Notes: generated from the sequence alone by a model not told the origin. DNA of 64,000 nt from Pseudomonas putida (GCA_041071465.1 CP163498.1:1240001-1304000), one strand, 5' to 3'. Shown: positions 1-8,370, counted from the stretch's first letter. Numbers and translations are program-made.

Positions 1-2165
1 TGATCACGAGCACCAGTTTTATTAGTTGTGCAATAGAACTTTGGATATCCATTTTTCCCTTTTTGAACTGCCGCCTGAGGTGTACTGCTCCTGGTGCCAC
101 GCAAAGCAAGATGCCCAGTATTCTTCCTCCACTCAATTGTACCAGTTTCCATGTCAACAACTCCGACCTCTCGGTCAGCCTCTCCGCTATCCAGCCACAG
201 AATCTGTTGCCCCCGTAATGGAAACCTTAGCAAGGTATAAAGCGCTACAAACCGAACCGGAGACCATACCTGATACACAACTACTCTGCGCCGTTTCCCA
301 GCAACAACCCGCTCAATTCGCTCAAGCTTTCGCCATACCGTATGAGGATCATCGACATCAATTTTCGATAATGGGACATCAAGCCAGTCTCCGCGGCTAT
401 CGAAGAACTCTTGGAGATGCTCTAACTGGCTTAGGGACACGCGTCGTGATAGAGACATCTCATAATCAGGAACGAGGTAGTTTCTAGCTCTCAAAATATA
501 CTCGTAACCAAGCGAGGGTTTATTCGTCTGACCTAGTTTAGAATAGCCTAACCCTTTGGCGAATCCGGCGAGGATGCTAGAAAACGGATTTCTGAAGTCG
601 TTTAGCACGACGCTCTCATCCCCATCGACATCTGTACATTCTTCGTCGAGAACCCACTGAAAAAATGTCGAAATTGACGTGTGTACCTGCTGCTTCAGGG
701 ACTCTGCCTGAGACTCAATCAATGATATATACAGCGCAGCATTAAACTTATTAGCCCTTAATAATAAAAATTTTGGATCATCAGGTAAATTTAATTCGTG
801 AAAGTATCCGTTTATCAGCACCCTCAACGCCATGCGACGTATTGCATAATTTGTTTGAAACCTCAAATGTTTCTCATATACATCACACAAGCATGGGTAG
901 CTATCTGAATAATCAGGAGCTATTTCCAGCGAAAGAAAGTCTTGTATACTGATCCAGCCTTTGTGCTTGAAGGCTCGATAGGGAGCACTCGGCAGCCTAG
1001 GATCCTGCTTATATCCGTCTCTATACTCGGCATATGACTTAAAACCAAATTTTTCGGCAGCTTTTTTTGCTTCTTCATATGTTTTGTAATTCCTGTCGCG
1101 CTCAACCCCAAGGAAATTTGGCCATCCTGACCATGGAAGAAAGTGACTCTTAGGGTCGCACGGCAGACGAGGATCCAGTTTATATTTAGCTCTATAGTCA
1201 GACGCACTTATAATCCCCAACCGCTGAGCAGCGGCGCTAGCCTCGGCCAAATCACTATAAAAAAGCGGTTTAAAGAAACGAAACAAAAACTTCCAACTGA
1301 CCCAGCCTTTAGAAGCGTACTCCGACCAAGGCGCACAGGGTAATTTTTCGTCTTCCTTACGCCTAACCAAATACTCATCTTTACTCGTAATGCCCAATTT
1401 ATGCACCGCCTGCTCCATCTCTGAATAGGTGGGATAAAATTTAGATTTCTGCCTATCAAAAAAATCATACCAATTAGTCCAGCCGCGGCCAGAATAAGCC
1501 TTTTCAGGGCTAGATGGGAGCCTGGGATCTTCGTAGTATCTTTTCCGATAATCCGGAACACTCACAATCCCCAGCTTTTTTGTCGCTTGCTTAGCCTCTT
1601 CATAGCTCGCGTATATAGCAACCAGCTCATCTGAAAGGAACGGCCCCCACCCTTTCCAACCTGTTTTCGCGTAGACTTCATTTGGATTACTCCTCAGTTT
1701 TTTATCGGCTAAGTAACGGTTTTTATATTCTTTCGCGGTGTGTACACCTAGCCTTCTCGCTGCGCTTTTTGCTTCTTCATAGGTTGGATAAGCTTTCTCA
1801 TAATCCTCTTGGAAGAAATGCCTCCAAGATTTGCATTCATCGTAAAACCGTACGGGATCGGAAGGCAGACGTGAGTCTTCCTTATAACGAGCCACGTATT
1901 CTAGCTGAGTTGAAATACCTAGAAACCTTGCTGCAATCTGTGCTTGCGACAACGATTCGTATAAGTCTGGCTTTGCCTTGCTCAGAAACACATACCAACA
2001 ATCCCATCCTTTTCCCGCAAAGAAAATTGGGGGATTTGATGGTAATCCCGCATGCTCTTTGTATCGACTCCTATATTGACCGGCAGTGCATATATTAAGC
2101 GCGGCAATTATCTGGCGAGCTTCATCATAGCTACAATAAGATTCTTCTGGCATTTTTATTCTCAT
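1..2165 (-). CDS. PHINT-repeat integrase, GmtZ/VPA1269-like (5' part, runs off left edge)
   Basis: One reading frame stays open from a start at 2165 (or 2153) to the window edge, about 721 codons with no stop. The first ~420 residues are seven tandem copies of a ~58-residue unit with the pattern YxxYEEAKxAAxxLGIxSxxEYxxRY, then DPRLPSxP, then GWxxWxxFL. This is the phage-integrase repeat (PHINT_rpt) found in VPA1269-family integrases of gamma-mobile-trio islands. The following ~300 residues are not repetitive and end in the motif YPKFYCTTNKTGARD, which resembles the catalytic-region lead-in of that family. The active-site Arg/His/Tyr lie beyond the window, so activity cannot be judged. Its likely role is integration or excision of the island. 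Neither start has a strong ribosome-binding site. The repeat recognition is firm; the GmtZ assignment is inference from memory of the family. Confidence 0.75.
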   Translation of the reverse strand, partial: MRIKMPEESYCSYDEARQIIAALNICTAGQYRSRYKEHAGLPSNPPIFFAGKGWDCWYVFLSKAKPDLYESLSQAQIAARFLGISTQLEYVARYKEDSRLPSDPVRFYDECKSWRHFFQEDYEKAYPTYEEAKSAARRLGVHTAKEYKNRYLADKKLRSNPNEVYAKTGWKGWGPFLSDELVAIYASYEEAKQATKKLGIVSVPDYRKRYYEDPRLPSSPEKAYSGRGWTNWYDFFDRQKSKFYPTYSEMEQAVHKLGITSKDEYLVRRKEDEKLPCAPWSEYASKGWVSWKFLFRFFKPLFYSDLAEASAAAQRLGIISASDYRAKYKLDPRLPCDPKSHFLPWSGWPNFLGVERDRNYKTYEEAKKAAEKFGFKSYAEYRDGYKQDPRLPSAPYRAFKHKGWISIQDFLSLEIAPDYSDSYPCLCDVYEKHLRFQTNYAIRRMALRVLINGYFHELNLPDDPKFLLLRANKFNAALYISLIESQAESLKQQVHTSISTFFQWVLDEECTDVDGDESVVLNDFRNPFSSILAGFAKGLGYSKLGQTNKPSLGYEYILRARNYLVPDYEMSLSRRVSLSQLEHLQEFFDSRGDWLDVPLSKIDVDDPHTVWRKLERIERVVAGKRRRVVVYQVWSPVRFVALYTLLRFPLRGQQILWLDSGEADREVGVVDMETGTIEWRKNTGHLALRGTRSSTPQAAVQKGKNGYPKFYCTTNKTGARD

Positions 2166-2435
2166 GCAATTTAGTTTATTGCAGCGACGCATGTATAGCG
2201 TAGTTCAATACATCACCACCTTCCACCGCCACCCTCAGATCGTTTTTGAATGGCCGGATAGAAACATCGACCATTTGAGCTGATAATCAGATATAAAAAA
2301 CACTAACGCTCACCTTCATATGGAGTTAGCCTAGACAGAAATTCGCAAACGGGCATATTAGTGTCGGGTACAGACATCTCTCTTCTGACATACTTTGTGA
2401 TGCTACAAAACATCATCACCACACGAACACATTCT

Positions 2436-2780
2436 ATGAAAGACCTAATCGTTGTACTGCGCGACACCTCCCCTTTACCAGTTCTTGACGCATGCACCTG
2501 GGAACGGCTGTCGGGCGAGCCTCACACTGTCAATCTGAACTCGTACACCTCGGAAGATGGCTCGAAGATTATGGGTACATGGATATGCACGCCCGGTAAA
2601 TGGCGCGTGGCCTATACCAAATGGGAGTACTGCGACTTCCAAGAAGGTTATTGCGTGATTACCCCCGATGGTAAGCAGCCAATTCACCTCAAAGCAGGCG
2701 ACAAATTTATTATAGAGCCTGGCTTTTCCGGAACTTGGGAAGTAGTAGAGACCGTACGCAAATATTTCGTATTCTCTTAA
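2436..2780 (+). CDS. Cupin-domain protein (cupin_3 / DUF861 type)
   Basis: A 114-residue protein starting MKDLIVVLRD. The pattern GTWICTPGKWRVAYTKWEYCDFQEGYCVIT followed by a glycine turn and GDKFIIEPGFSGTWEVVETVRKYFV is that of the small cupin_3 family related to (S)-ureidoglycine aminohydrolase and EutQ-type barrels. It covers the whole single-domain length. The frame is open further upstream to a GTG at 2361, but those residues do not fit the family, so the ATG at 2436 is preferred although no strong ribosome-binding site precedes it. Metal ligands typical of catalytic cupins are mostly absent, so its substrate is unknown. It stands alone between the integrase and debris. Confidence 0.7.
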   Translation: MKDLIVVLRDTSPLPVLDACTWERLSGEPHTVNLNSYTSEDGSKIMGTWICTPGKWRVAYTKWEYCDFQEGYCVITPDGKQPIHLKAGDKFIIEPGFSGTWEVVETVRKYFVFS

Positions 2781-2997
2781 ATGTCAAATGGCAGCGCCGC
2801 GCCATCGCGTCGGCGCATGACCATGATCGCGGATTTGAAGGAGGTACAGACATCACGCCTTCGAATTCTGCCAAGCGGGACATAGATGCGGAAGACTTTG
2901 TGCGGTGCAACCTCACGACTGGCTCAGTGTTGAGTGAAGATGGCCCGGGAGGAACTGGGCGATCTGCTGGAGCTGACTCAAGCCTGAGGAGGCCTGC

Positions 2998-3057
2998 TGT
3001 AAACCACTTTTTTCACTGTAAACCACAGTGGCTTACAGTGAAAAAAAGTGGTTTACA
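2998..3057. repeat. 60-bp near-perfect palindrome built from four copies of TGTAAACCAC
   Basis: Two arms of 29-30 bp (2998-3026 and 3028-3057) are inverted around a single base. Each arm carries the 10-mer TGTAAACCAC twice (one copy reads TGTAAGCCAC), separated by a T-run plus CAC. Multiple internal repeats at both ends are typical of IS21-family termini, and IS21-family debris lies at the right end of the window, so this may be a MITE-like or internally deleted element. As RNA it would be a very stable hairpin. No clear target-site duplication flanks it. Confidence 0.75.
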
Positions 3058-3289
3058 ACGTAGCTACGACACGCGCTCTGGCGACTCCCCAGGCCAACGC
3101 GCTCGTCATTGATTCGTTCGGCCGGGTGTCGAACGCTTCCTCATAAAGCGCGGTTCCCGACGGCGCGTACACACCGATAAACAGCTGCGTTGCGGCTTTC
3201 CGCGAAAGCTTTACCTGCACGTCGAGATAAAATCCGTCATTCAGGATCTCTTCGTGGGTCCGGTGATGAAGCGTAGGATCTGCCCAGCT
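3053..3289 (-). pseudogene. Remnant of a small Pseudomonas hypothetical gene
   Basis: Translation of the minus strand gives a protein-like stretch of ~78 residues (ADPTLHHRTHEEIL, then GFYLDVQVKLSRKAATQLF, then GVYAPSGTALYEEAFDTRP) without a start codon: an in-frame stop lies at 3290-3292. Its own stop codon TAA (3053-3055) is supplied by the adjoining 60-bp palindrome, so the 3' end was probably replaced when that element arrived. The function is unknown. Another minus-strand stretch just upstream (3423-3241) may be part of the same decayed locus. Confidence 0.4.
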
Positions 3290-3423
3290 TCAATAAACAT
3301 CTCCGCGCAAACGCATGCAGCCCCCTGCAATCGATGGATAGCGATGGATTCCAAGCTAGCCAAAGCGAGGCGGTAATCAAGCCGATCTAAGCTTTTTGTG
3401 AGTCGCGCCCGACAAGTGACCAC
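3241..3423 (-). CDS. Small hypothetical protein, possibly degenerate
   Basis: A 60-residue frame with GTG start (MVTCRARLTKSLDRLDYRLA, then LQGAACVCAEMFIEAG). The composition is protein-like, with an amphipathic start and a Cys-Val-Cys pair, and I have a faint memory of similar small Pseudomonas proteins. There is no convincing ribosome-binding site, and its end overlaps the decayed frame at 3289-3053. It may therefore be part of a broken locus. No function is assigned. Confidence 0.3.
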   Translation of the reverse strand: MVTCRARLTKSLDRLDYRLALASLESIAIHRLQGAACVCAEMFIEAGQILRFITGPTKRS

Positions 3424-3512
3424 CTTGTAGTGACTTAAAACAACCCCAACCGATCACGCAAAGCAGAAGACTCACGACTACAGTCAGGAAGGTTTGCACG
3501 CAGCCTAAACAA

Positions 3513-3537
3513 AAAAGCAGCTCCCGAGAGCTGCTTT
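3513..3537. terminator. Bidirectional intrinsic terminator
   Basis: AGCAGCTC and GAGCTGCT form an 8-bp stem around a four-base loop, with A-run upstream and T-run downstream. It sits just after the small gene ending at 3542 on the minus strand and would stop transcription from either side. Confidence 0.8.
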
Positions 3538-3541
3538 TCTC

Positions 3542-3670
3542 TTACTCCCCCTTTTTGTGCTTGTGAGGTTTCAGGTCCGGATGGTCCTTCTGCTTCTCAG
3601 GGGTGACTCGCTGCCTTTTGTCCGGAGTGCCATCTTCATTGGTGCGCTTAGGGCCTGGCTTGATGCTCAT
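3542..3670 (-). CDS. 42-residue Lys/Pro-rich hydrophilic protein
   Basis: ATG at 3670 is preceded by GGAAG at good spacing, and the frame ends TAA at 3542-3544 just before an intrinsic terminator. The product begins MSIKPGPKRTNEDGTPDKRQ and ends in a Lys/His-rich tail (HKHKKGE). It has no membrane segment or cysteine. Small basic proteins like this are common as hypotheticals in Pseudomonas. A dedicated ribosome-binding site plus its own terminator support a real gene. Function unknown. Confidence 0.6.
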   Translation of the reverse strand: MSIKPGPKRTNEDGTPDKRQRVTPEKQKDHPDLKPHKHKKGE

Positions 3671-3792
3671 GCAAAACTTCCTTTTCCGCTTGGGTTGTTG
3701 GATGCAGCTATGTAATTAGTCCAGCTTCTCTCAGCTGTCAAAGCAGGCTTGTGCAGAGCCGCCTGGCCGATGATCCGGGCCATATCGAACAT

Positions 3793-5496
3793 TTAAAGGC
3801 CTGAATAAGAGCCTCCGGCCAAGGGCTTGCAAGGGGCTGTGAAATCCAGCGCTGAGCGATACGAGGACGTCTGGACGTTCATCATGCCGAGCACGGTGTG
3901 GAACAGGTTGTCGTGGCTCAGCGGTGACGTGGTTTGAGCTTTCAAACAACCCACGTTGACCTTTTCGCTCTTCGCGAGCGAGTCAGACATCCAAAGTACC
4001 AACGGCACCTTTGTTTGCTCGTCAGGAGCCATCGCGTAAGGCAGCCCGTGCAGATAGAGCCCACCCTCCCCCAGCGATTCGCCGTGGTCCGAAACGTACA
4101 TTAGCGCAGTGTCGAACTTGGTGTTGGCCGCCAGGATATCGATGAGATTTGCAGTCACATAATCGGTGTAGAGGATTGAGTTGTCGTAGGCATTGACCAC
4201 CTCCTCCTGCTTACATTTGTCGAGCTCGTTGGTCTCGCACACCGGTGCGAATTTCTTGAATTGCGAGGGGTAGCGCTTGTAGTAGGCCGGGCCGTGACTG
4301 CCTTTGTAGTGGAGCACCAGGACAGCATCGCCTTCCTGGCGCTTGATGAAGTCTTGCATCTCCGTGAGCAGCACCCCGTCCTTACACTCCTCGCTGGTGC
4401 ACAGTTGGGAATCCGCGTGAGAGGCAGCCTTGTGGTTGGGAATCCTGTCGCAGACCCCTTTGCACCCCGAGTTGTTGTCAGTCCACATGACACTGATGCC
4501 AGCGCGTTGAAGCACGTCGAGCAGCCCTTCTCGGCTCTTGGCCAAGCCATCTTTGTACTGGGCCTTACCCACGTCCAGGAACATGCATGGCAGCGAGACC
4601 GCGGTGGCGGTACCGCAGGAGCTCACGTTCGTGAAGCTAATGACATTTCGCTTTTCTAGTTCCGGATTCGTTTCACGGGAGTAGCCGTTGAGGGAGAAGT
4701 TGGCGGAGCGAGCGGTCTCTCCTACTGCCAGTACCAGCAGCCTGGGTTTACGAGCCGCACCCTGTCGATTAACTACCGCATCAGTACCAATGGCCGTCAG
4801 CGTTTTAGGTGAGGCCAGCTGACGCTTCAGGTACCCATGGCCAGCCGCAAACAAGTTGGTAGGTACCAGAATCAGCCGGATCTCCCGATTGTTGCGCAGC
4901 AAGGAGGCATACGACTGGTACTGACTCAACGCGATGCCAGATAAGGTCAACAGAGCGAGCGACAGAGCAATGAACCTGCTGACCAAAGCTTTGGCCCAAG
5001 GCTTACGCCGGAGGGGAACCCGGGCAATCAGGTAGACGGGCAACACCCCAACCATTGCGACCCAAAGACCGAGCTTCCAATTCAGCAGCTCGGTTGCCTC
5101 AGCGACGTCGGTCTCCACAACGTTGGTGAACATTGTGTAATCGACCACGATGCCGTAGGCATTCATGAAGTAACTCGCGAAAGACGCGCTGATCAGTACC
5201 AGACACAGCAAGGGTTTGGCCAGCCGCCCCCATGACAGCAAGCTCAGAACGGTAAACACCCATGCGAATACTATGACTGGGAGGCTAGCAGCTAGCAGCC
5301 AGTTCACTTCATCGGTTTTGAATACCAGCGTCCAGAGCACGTTCCAGAGCTCAGCGTTCGCGAATAGCAGCAACCAAAAAGTCACCAGGCCGATTAGCAA
5401 ATTAGTACTGATGCCTTTCTGCCGCGCATTGCGAATAGCAAAGATCCATTTGCTTAACAGGGTGTGAACAATGGATTTGGAAGGTGTCATTATCAA
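3793..5496 (-). CDS. eptA: Lipid A phosphoethanolamine transferase
   Basis: A 567-residue inner-membrane enzyme of the EptA/MCR family that moves phosphoethanolamine from phosphatidylethanolamine onto lipid A phosphates, lowering negative charge and polymyxin binding. Five membrane helices fill the first ~190 residues. The periplasmic alkaline-phosphatase-fold domain follows, with metal ligand Glu260 (AVGE), the catalytic Thr296 in SSCGTATAVSLPCMF, Asp470-His471 in SDHGESLGE and a downstream His. Cysteines of the catalytic domain are numerous, as expected for the periplasmic disulfides. Length matches the family. A metal-type box (5721-5736) lies upstream in the gene's orientation, suggesting induction by the metal two-component systems of this region. 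Confidence 0.95.
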   Translation of the reverse strand: MIMTPSKSIVHTLLSKWIFAIRNARQKGISTNLLIGLVTFWLLLFANAELWNVLWTLVFKTDEVNWLLAASLPVIVFAWVFTVLSLLSWGRLAKPLLCLVLISASFASYFMNAYGIVVDYTMFTNVVETDVAEATELLNWKLGLWVAMVGVLPVYLIARVPLRRKPWAKALVSRFIALSLALLTLSGIALSQYQSYASLLRNNREIRLILVPTNLFAAGHGYLKRQLASPKTLTAIGTDAVVNRQGAARKPRLLVLAVGETARSANFSLNGYSRETNPELEKRNVISFTNVSSCGTATAVSLPCMFLDVGKAQYKDGLAKSREGLLDVLQRAGISVMWTDNNSGCKGVCDRIPNHKAASHADSQLCTSEECKDGVLLTEMQDFIKRQEGDAVLVLHYKGSHGPAYYKRYPSQFKKFAPVCETNELDKCKQEEVVNAYDNSILYTDYVTANLIDILAANTKFDTALMYVSDHGESLGEGGLYLHGLPYAMAPDEQTKVPLVLWMSDSLAKSEKVNVGCLKAQTTSPLSHDNLFHTVLGMMNVQTSSYRSALDFTAPCKPLAGGSYSGL

Positions 5497-5720
5497 ACTC
5501 TGGAAGCTGCTTATCCATGGCGGTAGCTATGGAGTTAGCGGGAGCTACAAGGCAAGCCGTCGACAGATGCTGAGCGATTGCGCAATGTGCGGAGCGCCAG
5601 AGGCCTTGGGCCCCTACGCGTTGGGGACGCTTAGTATGTGTGAGGCATAGGGATAAAAAGAGAAATGAATCTCGCTGAGCGCATTATTTCCGGGACCTGA
5701 TAACGACACGATGACCTCGG

Positions 5721-5736
5721 GATTACAATGCTGACA
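5721..5736 (-). promoter_or_regulatory. Metal-response-regulator box upstream of eptA
   Basis: On the minus strand this reads TGTCAGCATTGTAATC, matching the pattern T-K-A/T-C, five bases, TGTAATS seen before the metal genes of this window. It points toward eptA, whose start is 225 bases away. Confidence 0.55.
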
Positions 5737-5849
5737 GAAATCCAATAACTGCTGCTTTGATTGTCAATGATCACGCTATGATCAAAATTAGGGGAATACC
5801 ACCCACCAAAAACAATGCGCCGCTCAGCTAGATAAATTTAATTTCACGA

Positions 5850-5869
5850 ACAAAACGGTTTCGTTTTGT
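5850..5869. promoter_or_regulatory. 20-bp inverted repeat, possible operator
   Basis: ACAAAACG, GTTT, CGTTTTGT is a perfect 8-bp dyad. It lies between divergent eptA and the zinc-ribbon/czcD pair. No regulator can be assigned. Confidence 0.35.
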
Positions 5870-5980
5870 CGTAGGCTAATTTTGAACTTTCAATTCAACT
5901 TACAAGTCTTTCTCGCGAGCAGAACATTATTTTCAACTTTTGCTCGTTAATATGTCACCCATCAATGAGGGGCGAATACC

Positions 5981-6319
5981 ATGAGCTTTTTCAAAAACAT
6001 CCTGGGCGGGCACCATGGTCGTGAAAACCACGGTGGAGGCAAGCACCACAGCGGGGGACATGGGGCCGAGCAATATGATCGCCATGGCCGGCAGCAGGGC
6101 TGCGACGGCGGCAATCAGGTGTATGACGGCGGGCGCCCTGCCACTCCAGCCCCCATCAAAGATCTGCAGGGCTGCAGGCAGTGCCGGACGGCCAACGATC
6201 CGTCAGCACGCTTTTGTCTAAACTGCGGAACACCGCTATCGAGTGGTTGCACCGCCTGCGGCTCGCTGCTGAGTGCAGGAGCAAGATTTTGCAGTCAGTG
6301 TGGCCAAGCGACGCTCTAA
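5981..6319 (+). CDS. Gly/His-rich double zinc-ribbon protein
   Basis: 112 residues. The first ~55 are rich in Gly and His (GGHHGRENHGGGKHHSGGHG), followed by two zinc ribbons of the form CxxC...CxxCG: CRQC/CLNCG and CTACG/CSQCG. This is the double zinc-ribbon (DZANK-like) pattern. A good ribosome-binding site (GAGGGG) precedes the ATG. It sits 54 bases upstream of czcD and likely shares its transcript. A soluble cytoplasmic zinc buffer or chaperone for CzcD is a reasonable inference, but no function is proven by sequence. Confidence 0.75.
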   Translation: MSFFKNILGGHHGRENHGGGKHHSGGHGAEQYDRHGRQQGCDGGNQVYDGGRPATPAPIKDLQGCRQCRTANDPSARFCLNCGTPLSSGCTACGSLLSAGARFCSQCGQATL

Positions 6320-6373
6320 GGCTAGCTAGACAGGAAGGCCAACGAGACCACAACCCTGCGCAAGGAGAAATAC

Positions 6374-7279
6374 GTGGGTTCAAATCACGACCATGGCAGC
6401 GCTGCAGTACGCGAGGGGCATCAGAAGAAGCTAATCATGGCGCTCGCCTTGACTGGCAGCTTCATGATTGCAGAAGTGATCGGCGCGTGGATTACCGGCA
6501 GCCTGGCGCTGCTGTCGGACGCATCTCACATGTTCACAGATACTGCCGCCTTGGCGATCTCACTGATTGCACTTCAGATAGCCAAGCGGCCGGCAGATCA
6601 GAAAAGAACCTTCGGCTATGCGCGCCTGGAAATTCTGGCTTCGACGTTCAACGCCGTGCTGCTCTTCCTGGTGGCGATGTACATCTTGTATGAGGCCTAC
6701 CAGCGCTTCTTCATGCCGGCGGAGATCGCTACCGGAGCGATGATGTGGATCGCAATCGCCGGCCTGATCATCAACCTAATTTCGATGCGCCTTCTGGCAT
6801 CTGCGAGCAACGAGAGCCTCAACGTCAAAGGAGCCTACCTCGAAGTTTGGAGCGACATGCTCGGCTCGCTAGGCGTAATCATCGCGGCACTCATCATCCG
6901 CTTCACCGGCTGGACTTGGGTCGACACGATTGTCGCTGTGGCAATCGGCCTCTGGGTTCTGCCGCGGACGTGGCAGTTGCTTCGCGAAAGCCTGGGAATC
7001 CTCATGGAGGGTGTGCCGAGGGGGCTCGACGTGACGGCAATCGAGGCTACCATCCTCGGCGTAGATGGCGTTACGGACGTTCATGACTTGCACGTCTGGG
7101 CCGTCAGCAGTGGCAGCAACGTGATGACGTCGCACGTAGTGATACGGGATTCTGCAGATGGGGATGCTGTGCTGGCGGCCGTCGTGGATGCTGTCAGCGA
7201 TGCATTCGAAATCCATCACTGCACCATCCAGATCGAGCGGGCAGCTTTCCACGAAAGCGTTCCGTCGCCCTCACACTGA
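6374..7279 (+). CDS. czcD: Cation diffusion facilitator, Zn/Cd/Co efflux
   Basis: 301 residues, full length for CzcD. A short His-containing N terminus (NHDHGSAAVREGHQ) leads to six predicted membrane helices. The metal-site signature LALLSDASHMFTDTAAL is in helix 2, with Asp49, His52 and Asp56, and a helix-5 counterpart is VWSDMLGS. A cytoplasmic ferredoxin-like domain from about residue 205 carries the HDLHVW motif. It exchanges Zn2+, Cd2+ or Co2+ from the cytoplasm for protons at the inner membrane. The GTG start at 6374 is chosen because AAGGAG lies seven bases upstream. It is paired with the zinc-ribbon gene upstream. Confidence 0.95.
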   Translation: MGSNHDHGSAAVREGHQKKLIMALALTGSFMIAEVIGAWITGSLALLSDASHMFTDTAALAISLIALQIAKRPADQKRTFGYARLEILASTFNAVLLFLVAMYILYEAYQRFFMPAEIATGAMMWIAIAGLIINLISMRLLASASNESLNVKGAYLEVWSDMLGSLGVIIAALIIRFTGWTWVDTIVAVAIGLWVLPRTWQLLRESLGILMEGVPRGLDVTAIEATILGVDGVTDVHDLHVWAVSSGSNVMTSHVVIRDSADGDAVLAAVVDAVSDAFEIHHCTIQIERAAFHESVPSPSH

Positions 7280-7436
7280 TCGATCGGTAAAAACCAAACA
7301 AACACATCACCCTCCTGGCTGAGGGTGATGTCGTAGAAGACATGCGGTGAAGGATGGCGTAAACGGCAGGAGCACTTCGAGAGGGGTTGGTGAATGGCTT
7401 CGCCTGCCCCGACCATAACCTCCAGAAGGTTCAGCG

Positions 7437-7787
7437 ATGGCTTGGATCATCACGAAGTATCTACTCACTGCCGGATTAGTGATTCTCGTATCGGAGCTGG
7501 CAAAGCGCAGTGACAAGCTGGGCGGGCTGGTCGCCGCCCTGCTGCTGGTCACGGTCTTGACGCTGGTCTGGCTTTACCTGGAGAACCAGAGCATGGAGAA
7601 GATCTCCAATCATGCTTGGTACACCTTCTGGTACGTGCTGCCGACCCTGCCGATGTTCATCGCTTTTCCAGTGCTGCTGCCCAAACTGGGATTCTGGCCA
7701 ACGCTTATCAGCAGTATCGTCATCACCATGGTGAGCTTTGGGGGCTTTGCCCTGCTGCTCCGTCGATTTGGCATTGAGCTGTTATAA
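7437..7787 (+). CDS. DUF3147 family inner-membrane protein
   Basis: 116 residues with four predicted membrane helices and hardly any loops. The pattern WIITKYLLTAGLVILVSELAKRSDKLGGLVAALLLVT is that of the DUF3147 family, whose members are often encoded next to metal or stress genes. It follows czcD by about 150 bases, with its own spacing, so it may be transcribed separately or by read-through. No function is established for the family. Confidence 0.8.
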   Translation: MAWIITKYLLTAGLVILVSELAKRSDKLGGLVAALLLVTVLTLVWLYLENQSMEKISNHAWYTFWYVLPTLPMFIAFPVLLPKLGFWPTLISSIVITMVSFGGFALLLRRFGIELL

Positions 7788-7819
7788 GTCACGAGCCAGG
7801 ACTGCAATTCAGGGGCCGT

Positions 7820-8146
7820 TCAACGACTATTGATGCACTCACCTTTGACCAGGTAGCGAACCATATGTAGTTCGCCCTTTGAGTCTTCGTAGGTCATCAT
7901 GCTTCTCACGTTACCGCAGTACCGCACGCTGGGCGATACATACACCAACTTACTAACGTCAAGGTCCATGCCATAGGCGTAGTCTTCAAGCTGAGGCATG
8001 GGCTTTTTTACGCGCTGAGCATAATCCGCAGTAGCCTCTCTAGCAGATCGCTCAATGCGTTGATTGATCTCCATACCGCTTTGGGCATTGGCTGTTAGTG
8101 ATGTAAAGAGCATAAACACGGCGATCGCTGATACAGTAGTGTTCAT
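7820..8146 (-). CDS. DUF2790 family small secreted protein (copy 1)
   Basis: 108 residues. A signal peptide (about residues 1-21, ending TANAQ) precedes a mature domain with the DUF2790 hallmarks: KPMPQLEDYAYGMDLDVSKLV, a Cys pair, and MMTYEDSKGELHMVRY. The family is periplasmic and strongly induced by metals such as copper in pseudomonads, but no biochemical role is known. Its leader (8161-8226) carries a hairpin and an intrinsic terminator directly upstream of the ribosome-binding site, and a metal-type box lies further up (8355-8370). Two further DUF2790 genes occur in the window, at 28918 and 53512. Confidence 0.85.
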   Translation of the reverse strand: MNTTVSAIAVFMLFTSLTANAQSGMEINQRIERSAREATADYAQRVKKPMPQLEDYAYGMDLDVSKLVYVSPSVRYCGNVRSMMTYEDSKGELHMVRYLVKGECINSR

Positions 8147-8160
8147 AAGAAGTCCCTTAA

Positions 8161-8226
8161 TAAAAAAGCGCCCGTAGGGGGGCGCTAAAATTCACCTACC
8201 AAAGGAGCGTATGGTTTACAGGTGAA
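8161..8226 (-). ncRNA. Candidate small RNA or attenuator, copy 1 of a repeated hairpin-terminator element
   Basis: On the minus strand, TTCACCT and AGGTGAA (8226-8220 and 8197-8191) form a stem whose loop contains GCTCCTTTGG. About four bases later AGCGCCC and GGGCGCT form a terminator stem (8186-8167) followed by TTTTTT. The same arrangement occurs at 36987-37058 and, more diverged, at 48229-48285. Here the terminator ends only some 15 bases before the DUF2790 start, so it could act as a leader attenuator or end a free small RNA. Confidence 0.6.
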
Positions 8227-8354
8227 TGCACTGGCGTGAACAACTGCCCGTCGCTCTTGCCAAGCTGCTTTGAAATGAGACAATTTCCAAAGCAGCAATG
8301 CCTCTTACGCTGCCGTTAAACTAGCAAAGGAGGCTAACACCAAGATGATCGCGC

Positions 8355-8370
8355 AATTACAATTTGGACA
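8355..8370 (-). promoter_or_regulatory. Metal-type box upstream of DUF2790 copy 1 and its leader RNA
   Basis: The minus strand reads TGTCCAAATTGTAATT, fitting the shared pattern and pointing toward the hairpin element and DUF2790 gene. The box is ~130 bases before the hairpin. Confidence 0.6.

Larger units (their letters stand above)
5497..5980. other. Intergenic region with eptA upstream box and a 20-bp dyad
   Basis: No convincing gene lies in these 484 bases. It holds the box at 5721-5736, the self-complementary TGATCA repeated twice near 5770, and a perfect 8-bp inverted repeat (ACAAAACG / CGTTTTGT, 5850-5869). The last 20 bases carry the ribosome-binding site GAGGGG of the next gene. Confidence 0.6.

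Noticed and set aside
2735..3112. A 125-codon plus-strand frame
   Set aside because: It spans the palindrome, overlaps the end of the cupin gene and has no protein-like composition.
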